Assembly: GCF_017896165.1 (NCBI RefSeq)
Contig: NZ_JAFCNB010000012.1
Coordinates: forward strand, 62,001 to 126,000
DNA: 64,000 bases
Direction of reading: 5' to 3'
DNA from: Microbispora oryzae
GTDB taxonomy: Bacteria > Actinomycetota > Actinomycetes > Streptosporangiales > Streptosporangiaceae
Positions 9,007 to 17,678 of this stretch are shown here, piece by piece (within the stretch, counting starts at the first letter, position 1; each line of letters starts with the position of its first letter). The notes under the pieces are model-generated. The model worked only from the letters and a program-made list of their open reading frames with translations, was not told the DNA's origin and did not search any database. A program made the position numbers and the translations under genes.

Positions 9007-9857
9007 GACGTTCGTGCCTCGGGAATGCGGGCCGTGACGCGGAATCCGTGTTCGGCGTGCCCGGCGTGAAAGGTCCCGCCGATCGCGGTGATGCGTTCCC
9101 TGAGGCCCTCGATCCCATGTCCGGCTCCCGGATGAGGGGTCCATCCGTCGACGGGGCCCTCGTCCCGGACGCTCGTGACGATCCAGTCGCCGTCGCGGCG
9201 GATGTGCACGTTCGCGCTGGTGGGCCCGGCGTGCCGAGCGGTGTTCGTGAGGGCCTCACGTACGACGGAGCAGACCGCGAGTTGTGCCCCGGAGCTGATG
9301 TCGTCGACGTCGCCGAGCCGGAGAGTCACGGTCGGGCCCGCCCTCTCGGCATCGTCGATGATGGCCGGCAGGTCGTGCAGCGATTCCGCGGGCCGCAGCG
9401 GCGCGGCCAGATCAGTCGAGTCCCGCAGCACGTTGAGCATGCGGCGTAGCTCCGTCGTGGTCTGCCGCCCGATGCGCTCGATATCCGACAGCGCCGCGGA
9501 GCCGTCGTCTTCCGCGCCGGGATAACGTGCCGTGCTGGCCCGAACGGTGATCAGGCCGAGGCCGTGGGAGACGATGTCGTGCAACTCGCGGGCGATTCGC
9601 AGTCGTTCGGCCTGCGCCGCGCGTTCCCCGGCCCACGCCGTCAGCCGCGCTTCGTACGCGATCCGCTGGCGGCGTGCGCGGAACAGCGCCCACACGGTGA
9701 CCGTGAACGCCAGGGCGGCGATGAGGACCGGGACGACGAGCGCCGCGGTGCCTCCGCCGCCTATCGCCAGAAGGACGAGCAGAAGGACGACGTGAACGGC
9801 GACGGCCGGTGGCCAGACTCGCCGCCCGCGATCCGGAAGCGCTTCGTCTACCCCCAT
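9003..9857 (-). CDS. Sensor histidine kinase (HisKA_3, NarL-partner type)
   Basis: The 284-residue protein has two hydrophobic segments near residues 17-58 and then a linker. The dimerisation helix carries His93 in ARELHDIVSHGLG, and a GHKL ATPase domain follows (VCSVVREALTNTARHAG N-box, GAGHGIEGLRERI G-box). There is almost no extracellular part, which fits intramembrane-sensing kinases that respond to cell-envelope stress with a neighbouring ABC transporter. It phosphorylates the regulator encoded just downstream, with which it overlaps by four bases. Confidence 0.9.
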   Translation of the reverse strand: MGVDEALPDRGRRVWPPAVAVHVVLLLVLLAIGGGGTAALVVPVLIAALAFTVTVWALFRARRQRIAYEARLTAWAGERAAQAERLRIARELHDIVSHGLGLITVRASTARYPGAEDDGSAALSDIERIGRQTTTELRRMLNVLRDSTDLAAPLRPAESLHDLPAIIDDAERAGPTVTLRLGDVDDISSGAQLAVCSVVREALTNTARHAGPTSANVHIRRDGDWIVTSVRDEGPVDGWTPHPGAGHGIEGLRERITAIGGTFHAGHAEHGFRVTARIPEARTS

Positions 9858-9953
9858 CCCCCGAGTTTAGGGACTCGCCCGTGAACGAGACATCGGTCCA
9901 GGGTCCGAGAGACCCGGGTCCGAGCCGCCGCGACCGGTCCCGCCTTGAGCCCG

Positions 9954-10694
9954 ATGACCGGAGATCGTGCCCCGAGCTCAGATGTGACCGTGATTACGAT
10001 CGACGACCTCGTCAAGCGGCGAGGCTCCAGAGAGATCCTGTCCGGCATCAGCTTTCAGGCCCGCCCTGGAAGAGTGACCGGGTTCCTCGGCCCCAACGGG
10101 GCGGGCAAGAGCTCCACGCTGCGCATACTGCTGGGCCTTGATCGGGCGACCTCCGGCACGGCGCTCATCGGTTCTGTCCCGTTCGCACGGCTTCCTGACC
10201 CGCTCGCCACGGTCGGGGCCATGCTGGACGGCTCCGGGGCGCATCGGGCCCGGACGGGCCGGGCGCACCTGCGGTGGGTGGCCCGCTCCGCGGGACTGCC
10301 GCGTAGGCGCGTCGACGAGGTGCTTGAGGTCGTCGGACTCACGAACGCCGCGTCGAAGCGGATCGGCGGTTACTCACTGGGCATGGGCCGCCGTCTCGCG
10401 CTGGCGACGGCGCTCCTCGGAGACCCGGAGATCCTGATCCTGGACGAGCCGGTGAACGGGCTGGACCCGGACGGCATCCGATGGATCAGGACCTTCCTTC
10501 GCGAACGCGCCGCGTCCGGCCGAACCGTGCTGCTCTCCAGCCACCTGATGGGAGAGCTGGCGGAAACGGTCGACGACGTCGTGATCATCAAGGAGGGCAG
10601 GGTCGTGGCGGACGGCACCCTCGAAGAGGTCACCGGTTCACACGGCACCCTTGAGGACGCCTTCTTCGCCCTCACCACCGGTGGCGCACCGTGA
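9954..10694 (+). CDS. ABC transporter ATP-binding protein
   Basis: The 246-residue protein has Walker A GPNGAGKS (residues 46-53), the signature YSLGMGRRLALA, Walker B ILILDEPVNGLDP and the switch-region SSHL. YSLGM marks the drug/bacteriocin-export ATPases rather than importers. It drives the two permeases that follow, with which it is coupled by a GTGA overlap. The start is uncertain: there is no Shine-Dalgarno before ATG 9954. TTG 9945 or GTG 9984 are alternatives, and the mRNA may be leaderless. The operon is divergent from the two-component system that probably controls it. Confidence 0.88.
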   Translation: MTGDRAPSSDVTVITIDDLVKRRGSREILSGISFQARPGRVTGFLGPNGAGKSSTLRILLGLDRATSGTALIGSVPFARLPDPLATVGAMLDGSGAHRARTGRAHLRWVARSAGLPRRRVDEVLEVVGLTNAASKRIGGYSLGMGRRLALATALLGDPEILILDEPVNGLDPDGIRWIRTFLRERAASGRTVLLSSHLMGELAETVDDVVIIKEGRVVADGTLEEVTGSHGTLEDAFFALTTGGAP

Positions 10695-11455
10695 GGGCGC
10701 TCGCGGCCGAGGTCGCGAAGCTCGTCTCGCTGCCGTCGGTGTGGATCGCTACGGCGGCCGGGGTGCTCGTGCCGAGCGGGATCGCCGCGATCAACGCCTC
10801 CGCCGCCCGTGGCGCGATCACGCGCGGCGCCAGGGCGACCGCCGGGGCCGACCTCGGCTACCAGGAGCTGGCTTTCGGCGTGGTCGGAGTGATCATCCTC
10901 GGCGTCGTCGCCATCAGCAGTGAATACGTCACCGAGAGCGCGGAGTCCGGCGGCGGGCGTCAGATCACCACCAGCCTGACCGCCGTCCCCTCGCGGCTCC
11001 GGTTCCTGCTGGCGAAGGCATCCGCTGTCGCGATCGCCGGCGCGTCGCTCGCGATCGTCGCGGGGGCGGCCACCATGAGCGCCGTCCGGGTGGTGCTCGG
11101 CGAGCACGCCCCACCACTGGGAACGGACGATGTCCCCCGGCTGGCCGGTGTCGTCTGCTACTGGGTGTGCGCCGCGCTGCTCGCCTTCGCGATCACCGTG
11201 CTCACCCGCCACGGGGTCGTTCCGCTCGCGGTGCTCATCGCGAACACCTCGGTCGTCAGCGTCACCTACCTGCTGACCAAGATCACGCCGCTGGCTAACT
11301 ACCTGCCCGACTTGGCCGGGGCCCACATGTTCGTCCGGACGTTCGCCGGCGGCACCGTCGAGATCAGCCCGCTCACCGGCGGTCTGGTGATGACCGCCTG
11401 GACGACGGCGCTGCTCACGGTCGCGGCCGTCGCGTTCACGCGGAGGGACGCGTGA
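10691..11455 (+). CDS. ABC-2-type permease, first copy
   Basis: The 254-residue protein has about six hydrophobic segments and no large extracellular domain. Its start, ALAAEVAKLVSLPSVW, closely matches the next gene (ALAAELSKLVSLPATW), as do the mid-region ExxTESAESGGGRQITTSLTAVP and the late YLPDLAGAHMF stretch. The two genes are therefore a tandem duplication that probably forms a heterodimeric pore. GTG 10691 overlaps the ATPase stop. Confidence 0.82.
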   Translation: MRALAAEVAKLVSLPSVWIATAAGVLVPSGIAAINASAARGAITRGARATAGADLGYQELAFGVVGVIILGVVAISSEYVTESAESGGGRQITTSLTAVPSRLRFLLAKASAVAIAGASLAIVAGAATMSAVRVVLGEHAPPLGTDDVPRLAGVVCYWVCAALLAFAITVLTRHGVVPLAVLIANTSVVSVTYLLTKITPLANYLPDLAGAHMFVRTFAGGTVEISPLTGGLVMTAWTTALLTVAAVAFTRRDA

Positions 11456-12219
11456 CCGCGGTGACCCCGCCGGTGACCCGCTCCCATGGCCGGGAGGCGG
11501 CCCGGGCGCTCGCGGCCGAACTGTCGAAACTCGTCTCTCTACCGGCGACCTGGCTCACGCTCGGAGGCACTCTCGCGGCGAATCCGATCCTCGCGATCGC
11601 GTTCACGAACGCCGCCCGCCACGGCCCGACCGGCCCCAGGAGTGCTCCGGACGTCGGACTGACGTCGATCGCCTACGTGCAGGCCGGTTTCGTCGTCCTG
11701 GGCGTTCTGGCCGCCTGCTCCGAGTATGAGGGCGGGCAGATCCGCACCACGCTGACCGCGATGCCGCGCCGCTCCCTCCAGTTCGCCGCCAAGCACCTGG
11801 CGGTGGCGATCGTCGCGCTTCCCGCGGCGGCGATCACGGCCGCGTCCGGAGTCGTGCTCGCGGCCGGCGCGCTCGGCGGCACCGCCGCGCCCACGACCGC
11901 GGGTCACGTCGTGAGGACGTTGAGCGGGGCGGCCGCGTATCTCGCGCTCTGGACGTTGATCGGCGTGGCCGTCGGCGCCCTGGTGCGTCAGACTCTCCCG
12001 GCGGTCGTCGCCGTGCTGGGGTATCTCTTCATCGCCGGACCTCTCCTGCGCGCCCAGGCATCCGCGGCGAGATATCTCCCGGACAGCGCCGGATCCGCCA
12101 TGTGGTCTTCCGTCGACGGGGGCGCGGTCGCACCGGCGCGGGGTGCGCTGCTGGTCAGCGCCTGGACCATCGGTCTGATCGCCGTCGCCCTGCTCGGCTA
12201 TCGCCGGCGGGACAACTGA
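11452..12219 (+). CDS. ABC-2-type permease, second copy
   Basis: The 255-residue protein is a paralogue of the preceding permease, with about six membrane segments. It carries the same EYEGGQIRTTLTAMPRRSL cytosolic loop and YLPDSAGSAMW motif and a 15-residue N-terminal extension. GTG 11452 overlaps the previous stop by four bases. With the ATPase it makes a complete exporter of unknown substrate. Immunity to, or export of, an antimicrobial or lipid is a reasonable guess from the regulator type, not something the sequence proves. Confidence 0.82.
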   Translation: MTAVTPPVTRSHGREAARALAAELSKLVSLPATWLTLGGTLAANPILAIAFTNAARHGPTGPRSAPDVGLTSIAYVQAGFVVLGVLAACSEYEGGQIRTTLTAMPRRSLQFAAKHLAVAIVALPAAAITAASGVVLAAGALGGTAAPTTAGHVVRTLSGAAAYLALWTLIGVAVGALVRQTLPAVVAVLGYLFIAGPLLRAQASAARYLPDSAGSAMWSSVDGGAVAPARGALLVSAWTIGLIAVALLGYRRRDN

Positions 12220-12312
12220 GAAACATGGGATCGGTGAGGGTTTTGCGAGCCGTGCCGTCCGCGCGAACATCACGGCTTCTCCGGATGGGTACTTACACCG
12301 GGGGGGATGGCC

Positions 12313-12768
12313 ATGAGGAAGATCGTCGCTGTTGCCGCGCTCGCCGCGCTGACCATGCTCGGCACGGTCGCCGCCGGAACGGGCCACCAGCACCGAGCCC
12401 AGCCGCGGGCCGACCGCCGGCCGGCCGAGAGCCCCACCGTGGGCCAGGGCGACCCCGGGGAACGGGGCGAGCAGGCCAAGGGAGGGGAGGGCGTGCGGCA
12501 GGAGGTCAGCGGAGACCAGTTCGCCATCCTCCTGAAACAGTGCCGCTACGCCGACACGCGCCAGGCCCGCCACGACTGCCGGGACGCGGTCCGGGCGAGA
12601 TATCGGATCGGCGCGCGCAACCCGCTCCTCGACTGCCGCACCTACTCCGGCGTCACCGTCTGCGGGCCGCTCCCGCTCAGCCCGGTCGAGGAGGAGTGCG
12701 TCACCCAGTCGGTCGCCGGCGGGCTGACCAGGCGCCGGGCCGAGGTCGAGTGTTTCGCCTTCCGGTGA
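12313..12768 (+). CDS. Small secreted protein with six cysteines
   Basis: The 151-residue product has a signal peptide (MRKIVAVAALAALTMLGTVAAG). A charged, low-complexity linker to about residue 60 follows. The compact C-terminal domain has six Cys in QCRY, HDCR, LDCR, TVCG, EECV and VECF contexts, an even number that could form three disulfides outside the cell. I do not recognise the family. ATG 12307 is an equally possible start; ATG 12313 is better spaced from the G-run at 12299-12306. It stands alone between the exporter operon and an unknown gene. Confidence 0.62.
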   Translation: MRKIVAVAALAALTMLGTVAAGTGHQHRAQPRADRRPAESPTVGQGDPGERGEQAKGGEGVRQEVSGDQFAILLKQCRYADTRQARHDCRDAVRARYRIGARNPLLDCRTYSGVTVCGPLPLSPVEEECVTQSVAGGLTRRRAEVECFAFR

Positions 12769-12883
12769 ACCTGGACAGGTGACGTGGCGGGAGACTCGGA
12801 TCGGAACCTGTGAATGCGGGAGATGAGCCGCGAAACCTCCCGTTTCCGTCGGCATCGCGTCATGGATGATCTAGCCTGCGGGG

Positions 12884-13297
12884 GTGGACGCCAACAGTCA
12901 GGGCGCCGCCGACCTCCTGACGGCTCTGCTGCGCACGGCGGCGCGGTTCAGCGAGGCGGGCCGGGCCGTCTCCCGGGAGTTCTTCCCGCATGTCCGCGCC
13001 ACGCCCATCGCCGATCTGGCCGGGCCCGCCGTACGGCTCGGCGCGGAGCTGGAGCTCCCCGGTCACGATGTGGTGCTGGAGGTCCGGGTCGCAGTCGCGG
13101 ACGGGACCTTCCGCGTCAGCGGCGAGCTGACGCTCGACGGGGCGGACGGCGCCGTCTCGGGGGAGACGGGCCTCGACCTTCCCCTGGTCGAGACGGCCGA
13201 CGCGGCCCGGCTCGCCGCGCTGCTCGACCGCTACGCGGACGAGCTGACCGCCCCCGTACGGCGGCTCGTGGGCGCGCTGGTCGAGGGCGGCGCCTGA
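12884..13297 (+). CDS. Hypothetical protein, 137 residues
   Basis: I do not recognise this protein. It is acidic and soluble, with an N-terminal amphipathic region (LLTALLRTAARFSEAGRAVSREF), a beta-rich middle (DVVLEVRVAVADGTFRVSGELTLDG) and a C-terminal helix. There are no Cys residues, signal peptide or membrane segments. GTG 12884 follows a GCGGGG stretch, so a start there is plausible. Codon-position GC bias is strong, which supports real coding. It is convergent with the DUF742 gene of the kinase pair (39 bases between stops), so it may have nothing to do with that pair. Confidence 0.55.
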   Translation: MDANSQGAADLLTALLRTAARFSEAGRAVSREFFPHVRATPIADLAGPAVRLGAELELPGHDVVLEVRVAVADGTFRVSGELTLDGADGAVSGETGLDLPLVETADAARLAALLDRYADELTAPVRRLVGALVEGGA

Positions 13298-13336
13298 GGT
13301 GGCCCCTCCCGGCCGCTGCGAGCGCCTGACGGCCCG

Positions 13337-13690
13337 TCAGAGCGCCTGAAGGCCCTGGATCACCTCGCGGAGGATGCGCTCCTCGGGCAGCTGGGCGACG
13401 GTCGCGGGCGGCCGTGCGGTGATCAGACCCTGGTCACGCAGATCGCTCAGCAGGATGCGGACGACGTTGAGCGACACGCCCAGATCGGAGGCGAGATCAG
13501 CCACCGAGGCCGGAGACCTGCACAGTTGGAGGATCTGCAGGTGCTCCGGCGGCAGCGGCGACGTGATCTCGTACGCGGCGGGGGCCGTCCTGATGATGGT
13601 CATCAGGTCGAAGTCGGGCCCGGTCGGCCTGGTCCTGCCCCTGGTGAGCGTGTAGGGACGCAGGAGCGGCCCGAAGTCCTCTTCTGTCAC
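13337..13690 (-). CDS. DUF742 protein, CvnC-like partner of the adjacent kinase
   Basis: The 117-residue protein has the DUF742 core: FGPLLRPYTLTRGRT near the start, then PPEHLQILQLCRSPASVADLASDLGVSLNVVRILLSDL and DQGLI, a winged-helix-like domain. In actinobacterial conservons DUF742 is the third gene after a membrane kinase and a roadblock protein. GTG 13690 is chosen because AGGAGG-like bases (13693-13700 on the minus strand) precede it and it overlaps the kinase stop (GTGA). The roadblock and GTPase genes expected beside it are absent. Confidence 0.85.
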   Translation of the reverse strand: MTEEDFGPLLRPYTLTRGRTRPTGPDFDLMTIIRTAPAAYEITSPLPPEHLQILQLCRSPASVADLASDLGVSLNVVRILLSDLRDQGLITARPPATVAQLPEERILREVIQGLQAL

Positions 13691-15861
13691 GACTCCTCCT
13701 GGGCGCGTCGCCATCCCGACTGGAATGAGGAGAACAGATCCGGCCGTTCGTCGTCGCGACCCGGATCGGTGGGGGGCCGGTCGTCCCCGTCCCCGTCGTT
13801 CCGGGGCTCCTCGCGCAGCTGGGGGGCGAGGTTCGCCTGCCGTACGCGCCGGGGCAGGGACGACCCGGAGTCCGGCCCGGCGGTGCCGGACCGGCTGGGC
13901 GGAGTCAGGGCGAGGGCGGGCGCGGGGTCGGGCGCGGGCGGCATGATCCGCTCCGCCGTGGGGTCCGCGGGCCGGTTCACGGCCATGAGCTCCGTAGGCA
14001 GGAGAACGACCGCGCTGGTCCCGCCGTACGGGGAGGTCCGGAGGGAGACGCGGATGTCCTGGCGCCGGGCCAGCAGCCCGACGACGAACAGGCCGAGCCG
14101 GTCGCTGTCGGCGAGGTTGAACTCCGGCGGGTTCGCGAGCCGCTCGTTCAGGTGATCGAGCTCCTCGGGGGCGATGCCGAGGCCACGGTCCTCGATCTCC
14201 AGGGCGAAGCCCCGCGCGACGACCTCGCCCCGGACCTGCACCCGGGTCTGCGGCGGGGAGAAGATCGTGGCGTTCTCGACCAGCTCCGCGACCAGGTGGA
14301 TGAGGTCCGTCACCGCGGAGCCGGCCACCGAGGGGCTGTGCGGCAGCGCGATGTCGACCCGCAGGTAGTCCTCGACCTCCTCGGTGGCGGCCCGCACCAC
14401 GTCGTAGAGCCGGACGGGGTCGCGCCAGCCCCGCGCGGGCGCGGCGCCGGACAGGATGATCAGACCCTCCGCGTGGCGGCGCATGCGGGTGGTCAGGTGG
14501 TCGACGCCGAAGAGCTTGTCCAGCACGTCCGGGTCGGTGACCTCGCGCTCCAGGCCGTCGAGCATGGTGAGCTGCCGCTGGAGCAGCGACTGGCTGCGCC
14601 GGGCGAGGTTGAGGAAGACCTTGTTGACCCCACGGCGCAACTCGGCCTGGCGCACCGCGGCCTCCACGGCCGTGTGCCTGACCGAGCCGAACGCCTCGCC
14701 GAGCGTCTCGATCTCGACGGTCTGGCTCGCCGTGACCACAGGCGGCGCCTCCGCCGCCACGTCCACGTCCTCACCCTGTCGCAGGCGTTCGACGACGGCG
14801 GGCAGCCGGTGATCGGCGAGCTCGCGCGCCGAGTCGTGCAACCCGACCAGCTCCCCGGTGAGTTTCCGGGCGAACCTCACGGAGATGAACGCGGTGCCGA
14901 GCACCGCGGCGAGGCCCAGCAGGCCGGTGAGCCCGATGCGCCACAGCACACCCTCCGCGAGCGGCACCGAACGGTTGGAGATCACCTTGCTTCCGGCGGC
15001 GTCGTTGACGGCCATGGCCCGCGTGAGCGCCTCCGCCGAGGTCGGCCACGAGATCGCGTCCGGCGGCAGCGGCCGGCCGGATCGCACCTGGGTGATGATC
15101 TCGTTCTCCATGTTGGCGAAGGCGCCGTACACCGCCGAGGCGGTCAGGTCCCGGTACGGCTTGCCGATCTCGTCGTCGAGCTGGCTGGAGCCGAGCTGGT
15201 AGAGCAGCCGCCGCTTGCCGACCATGCCGGAGAAGGCGTCCCTGTCGTCCTGGGACATCTTCCCGCTGGCCGTGGCCCCGGTCACGAGGGCGGACTCCTG
15301 GCTGACGATCTCACGGCTGCGGGTCAGCAGGATCAGCGACTTGGTCTGGGTCACCAGGTCGAGGTCGGAGGAGATCATCAGGCGGTCGTACGCCTCGAGC
15401 GCGATCTCGTTGATGTCGCTGTAGTCCTGGATCGCGCTGATGCGGCTGATGTCGCGGTCGTCGATCCTGCCGCGCAGGCCGTCAAGGCCGCGGATCTGCC
15501 GGATGAGCTCCTGGACCCGGTCCCACATCGCCGGTGGCGTCTCGTCCGCCGCGTTCTCGGCCTGCTGGGCGAGTGTCTGCGCGGCCGCGTCGGTCATCCG
15601 ACGCTGTGACTCCAGGTCGCTGTGGACGCCGGAGGGGGACGAGAGGTAGTGGACCGAGAGGAAGCGCTCCCGCTGGATGTGGCCGATCAGGGTGCCGACC
15701 GGCTGCACGACGTTGGTGAAGACGGTCTGGATGCGGAGCAGTTCCAGCCCGCTCTGCAGAGTGATCGTCGCGGTGAAACCCCAGATCGCGGCGAGTGCGA
15801 TGACCGGCACGAGCAGGATCGCGAAGAGTTTGAAGCGAATGGACCGTTTCCGACCAGCCAT
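13687..15861 (-). CDS. Conservon-type sensor kinase with nitrate/nitrite-sensing-like extracellular domain
   Basis: The 724-residue protein has an N-terminal membrane segment (about residues 10-32). A helical extracellular NIT-type region runs to about 300, followed by a second membrane segment near 310-330 and a HAMP-like linker. Its dimerisation region contains FLNLARRSQSLLQRQLTMLDGLE, and an HATPase domain has LVAELVENATIFSPP and DRGLGI, then a disordered Pro-rich tail. This is the CvnA layout: an atypical kinase that usually signals to a small GTPase. The classic phospho-His is not evident. Only a DUF742 gene follows; see the finding on the missing partners. Confidence 0.88.
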   Translation of the reverse strand: MAGRKRSIRFKLFAILLVPVIALAAIWGFTATITLQSGLELLRIQTVFTNVVQPVGTLIGHIQRERFLSVHYLSSPSGVHSDLESQRRMTDAAAQTLAQQAENAADETPPAMWDRVQELIRQIRGLDGLRGRIDDRDISRISAIQDYSDINEIALEAYDRLMISSDLDLVTQTKSLILLTRSREIVSQESALVTGATASGKMSQDDRDAFSGMVGKRRLLYQLGSSQLDDEIGKPYRDLTASAVYGAFANMENEIITQVRSGRPLPPDAISWPTSAEALTRAMAVNDAAGSKVISNRSVPLAEGVLWRIGLTGLLGLAAVLGTAFISVRFARKLTGELVGLHDSARELADHRLPAVVERLRQGEDVDVAAEAPPVVTASQTVEIETLGEAFGSVRHTAVEAAVRQAELRRGVNKVFLNLARRSQSLLQRQLTMLDGLEREVTDPDVLDKLFGVDHLTTRMRRHAEGLIILSGAAPARGWRDPVRLYDVVRAATEEVEDYLRVDIALPHSPSVAGSAVTDLIHLVAELVENATIFSPPQTRVQVRGEVVARGFALEIEDRGLGIAPEELDHLNERLANPPEFNLADSDRLGLFVVGLLARRQDIRVSLRTSPYGGTSAVVLLPTELMAVNRPADPTAERIMPPAPDPAPALALTPPSRSGTAGPDSGSSLPRRVRQANLAPQLREEPRNDGDGDDRPPTDPGRDDERPDLFSSFQSGWRRAQEES

Positions 15862-16110
15862 GCGTCCCGCCCGTCGGTGATGCCGTTAACAGTGGCGAAA
15901 CCTTAGCAATCGATAAGCGACCCTACCAGGGATCTTTCTAACGAATCCCACACTAAGCGGCACTGTGCCGCATTCCCCATCATTGCGGGCTGGAATAGGA
16001 CTCGCTGGTCACCGACGGATCGCCGGGGCCGGACCCCGCCGATGACGCTGCGCCCATGTGTCCCGTCGTTCTCTTGCGGGGGGCCGCCCCAAGTCGTCAC
16101 AATCGCGCCC

Positions 16111-16473
16111 ATGCACGGCAACGCAGTGCCGGACTCTTATGTCTACGTGACCGAAGAGGGCGTGACCCGCCACTACTCCGACGGCAGCGTCGAAGCCCTC
16201 GCCTGGGAGGACGTCGTCGAGGTCAGGGTGGGCGGGCAGGCCCCGGCCGACGGCGCGGGAGACGTCCTCATCGTGCTGCTCGACCGCGACGGCGAGGGAT
16301 GCGTCGTCCCGCGCTCGGCCACCGACGCGAGCTTCCTGGCGCGGCTGCGGTATCTGCCGGACTTCGACCTCGACCGGCTCAGCACGGCCGTCGAAAGCGC
16401 CAGGGACGGATTCGTGGTGGTGTGGCGGAGCCCCGATCCGCCCACGCCGTTGCCCGACCTCGAATACGACTGA
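16111..16473 (+). CDS. Hypothetical acidic protein, 120 residues
   Basis: I do not recognise the family for certain. The protein is small, acidic and soluble. It begins MHGNAVPDSYVYVTEEGVTRHYSDG, a beta-strand-rich stretch resembling a PH-like or single-domain binding fold, followed by ALAWEDVVEVRV and VLIVLLDRDGEGCVVP. The pattern (a strand, then a W-E-D-V motif, then a hydrophobic strand) recurs in uncharacterised actinobacterial proteins. ATG 16111 is chosen; an upstream in-frame ATG at 16042 adds residues that look non-coding. It lies between two minus-strand genes. Confidence 0.6.
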   Translation: MHGNAVPDSYVYVTEEGVTRHYSDGSVEALAWEDVVEVRVGGQAPADGAGDVLIVLLDRDGEGCVVPRSATDASFLARLRYLPDFDLDRLSTAVESARDGFVVVWRSPDPPTPLPDLEYD

Positions 16474-16501
16474 CCGACCCCCCTGTTCTCCGCCGTGCGG
16501 G

Positions 16502-17257
16502 TCAGGCGCCGTGCCGGCCGGCTCCCGAACGGAACCGCTCGACGTCCGCCAGACGCTCCGCGCGCAGCGTCGCCAGGCCGTGCCGGAACTCCGCGGCCAG
16601 CGCCTCCGGCTCGGAGAGCCCCTCCTGTTCCAGCACCGAGAGGCGGTCGCCGCGCAGGCACGCCTGCGGGAACGCGGCGAGCGTCGCCGCCAGCCCCTCC
16701 GCGGCCTCCCGGGCCGTGCCCGTGGGGACGATCCGGTTGACCAGTCCGATTTCCAACGCCTCGGAGGCCGGTACGGCCCGGCCGGTCAGGATGAGGTCGA
16801 GCGCGCGTCCCGTCCCGACGAGCCGCGGCAGCCGTACGGTGCCGCCGTCGATGAGCGGCACCCCCCAACGACGGCAGAACACTCCGAAGGTGGCGTCCTC
16901 GGCCGCGACGCGCAGGTCGCACCAGAGCGCCAGCTCCAGCCCGCCCGCCACGGCGTGGCCCTCGACCGCCGCGATGACCGGTTTCGAGAGCCGCATCCGG
17001 GTGGGCCCCATCGGGCCGTCGCCGTCGGGTTCGACCCGGTTGCCGCGCTCCCCGCCGACGGCGTGCAGGTCGGCGCCCGAGCAGAACGTGCCGCCCTCGC
17101 CCCACAGGACCGCGACCGACTGACGGTCGTCGGCGTCGAAGGCGCGGAACGCGTCCGCGAGCGCCTCGGCGGTGGGCCCGTCCACCGCGTTGCGCACCTC
17201 GGGCCGCCGCAGGATCACGGTTGTCACCGGCCCGTTCGTGTCGATGCGTACGCTCAT
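16502..17257 (-). CDS. Enoyl-CoA hydratase/isomerase (crotonase) family protein
   Basis: The 251-residue protein is a complete crotonase. The first oxyanion-hole segment is TFCSGADLHAV, the second is EGHAVAGGLELALWCDLRVA, and FGVFCRRWGVPLIDGGTVRLPRLVG follows. The acidic residues of classical hydratases (two Glu) are not both evident: position two reads DGGT where hydratases often have a Glu. An isomerase, decarboxylase or hydrolase activity is therefore possible. It acts on acyl-CoA thioesters. ATG 17257 is the start expected from the family. No beta-oxidation partner is next to it. Confidence 0.82.
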   Translation of the reverse strand: MSVRIDTNGPVTTVILRRPEVRNAVDGPTAEALADAFRAFDADDRQSVAVLWGEGGTFCSGADLHAVGGERGNRVEPDGDGPMGPTRMRLSKPVIAAVEGHAVAGGLELALWCDLRVAAEDATFGVFCRRWGVPLIDGGTVRLPRLVGTGRALDLILTGRAVPASEALEIGLVNRIVPTGTAREAAEGLAATLAAFPQACLRGDRLSVLEQEGLSEPEALAAEFRHGLATLRAERLADVERFRSGAGRHGA

Positions 17258-17678
17258 GAATCCGAATCTAGTTCGGCCGGAAGGCGGGAGGCAGGCCCGT
17301 ATTGAGTTCGCGGACCGGCCGTTGTGAGGGTTTCCTGATCGCCGCGCCCGGCCGGGACCTGCGCCGGTCGCCGCTCCGGCCGCCGTGACGCTCTCGACGT
17401 GCGGGAGGGCGCGGTGTTTCGGCAGGTCACGGGCTCGCATACTTCGGGGCCATTTCCCCCGAAGGGTGTCGAAGCAGGCATCGTTGGACCGTTCCGTCAA
17501 GTCATTTCGATGTCAGCGCTACGGCCAAATGTGGACAGTGTGTGTCGTTCCCCTCGGCGTAGATCGCTCTTTAATATCGAAGCCTGATAACCGCCCAAGA
17601 AGCGCATGTGCTTCCGGTCAACCTATGTGGCGGAACAGGCGTCATGTCTGCAGAGTCCGGCGACTAGGGGCGTGATAG
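17258..17678. promoter_or_regulatory. 421-base gap before the glycan locus
   Basis: This gap separates the crotonase gene (minus) from the first glycan gene (plus). It becomes AT-richer toward its right end; TTTAAT at 17570-17575 could be a -10 element, but I find no convincing -35 at the right distance. There are no obvious palindromes. The main promoter of the glycan locus is likely here. Confidence 0.4.

Noticed and set aside
14152-15609. A 485-codon plus-strand frame opposite the conservon kinase
   Set aside because: The kinase on the other strand has complete motifs, and the opposing frame has low-complexity Asp/His/Gly composition.
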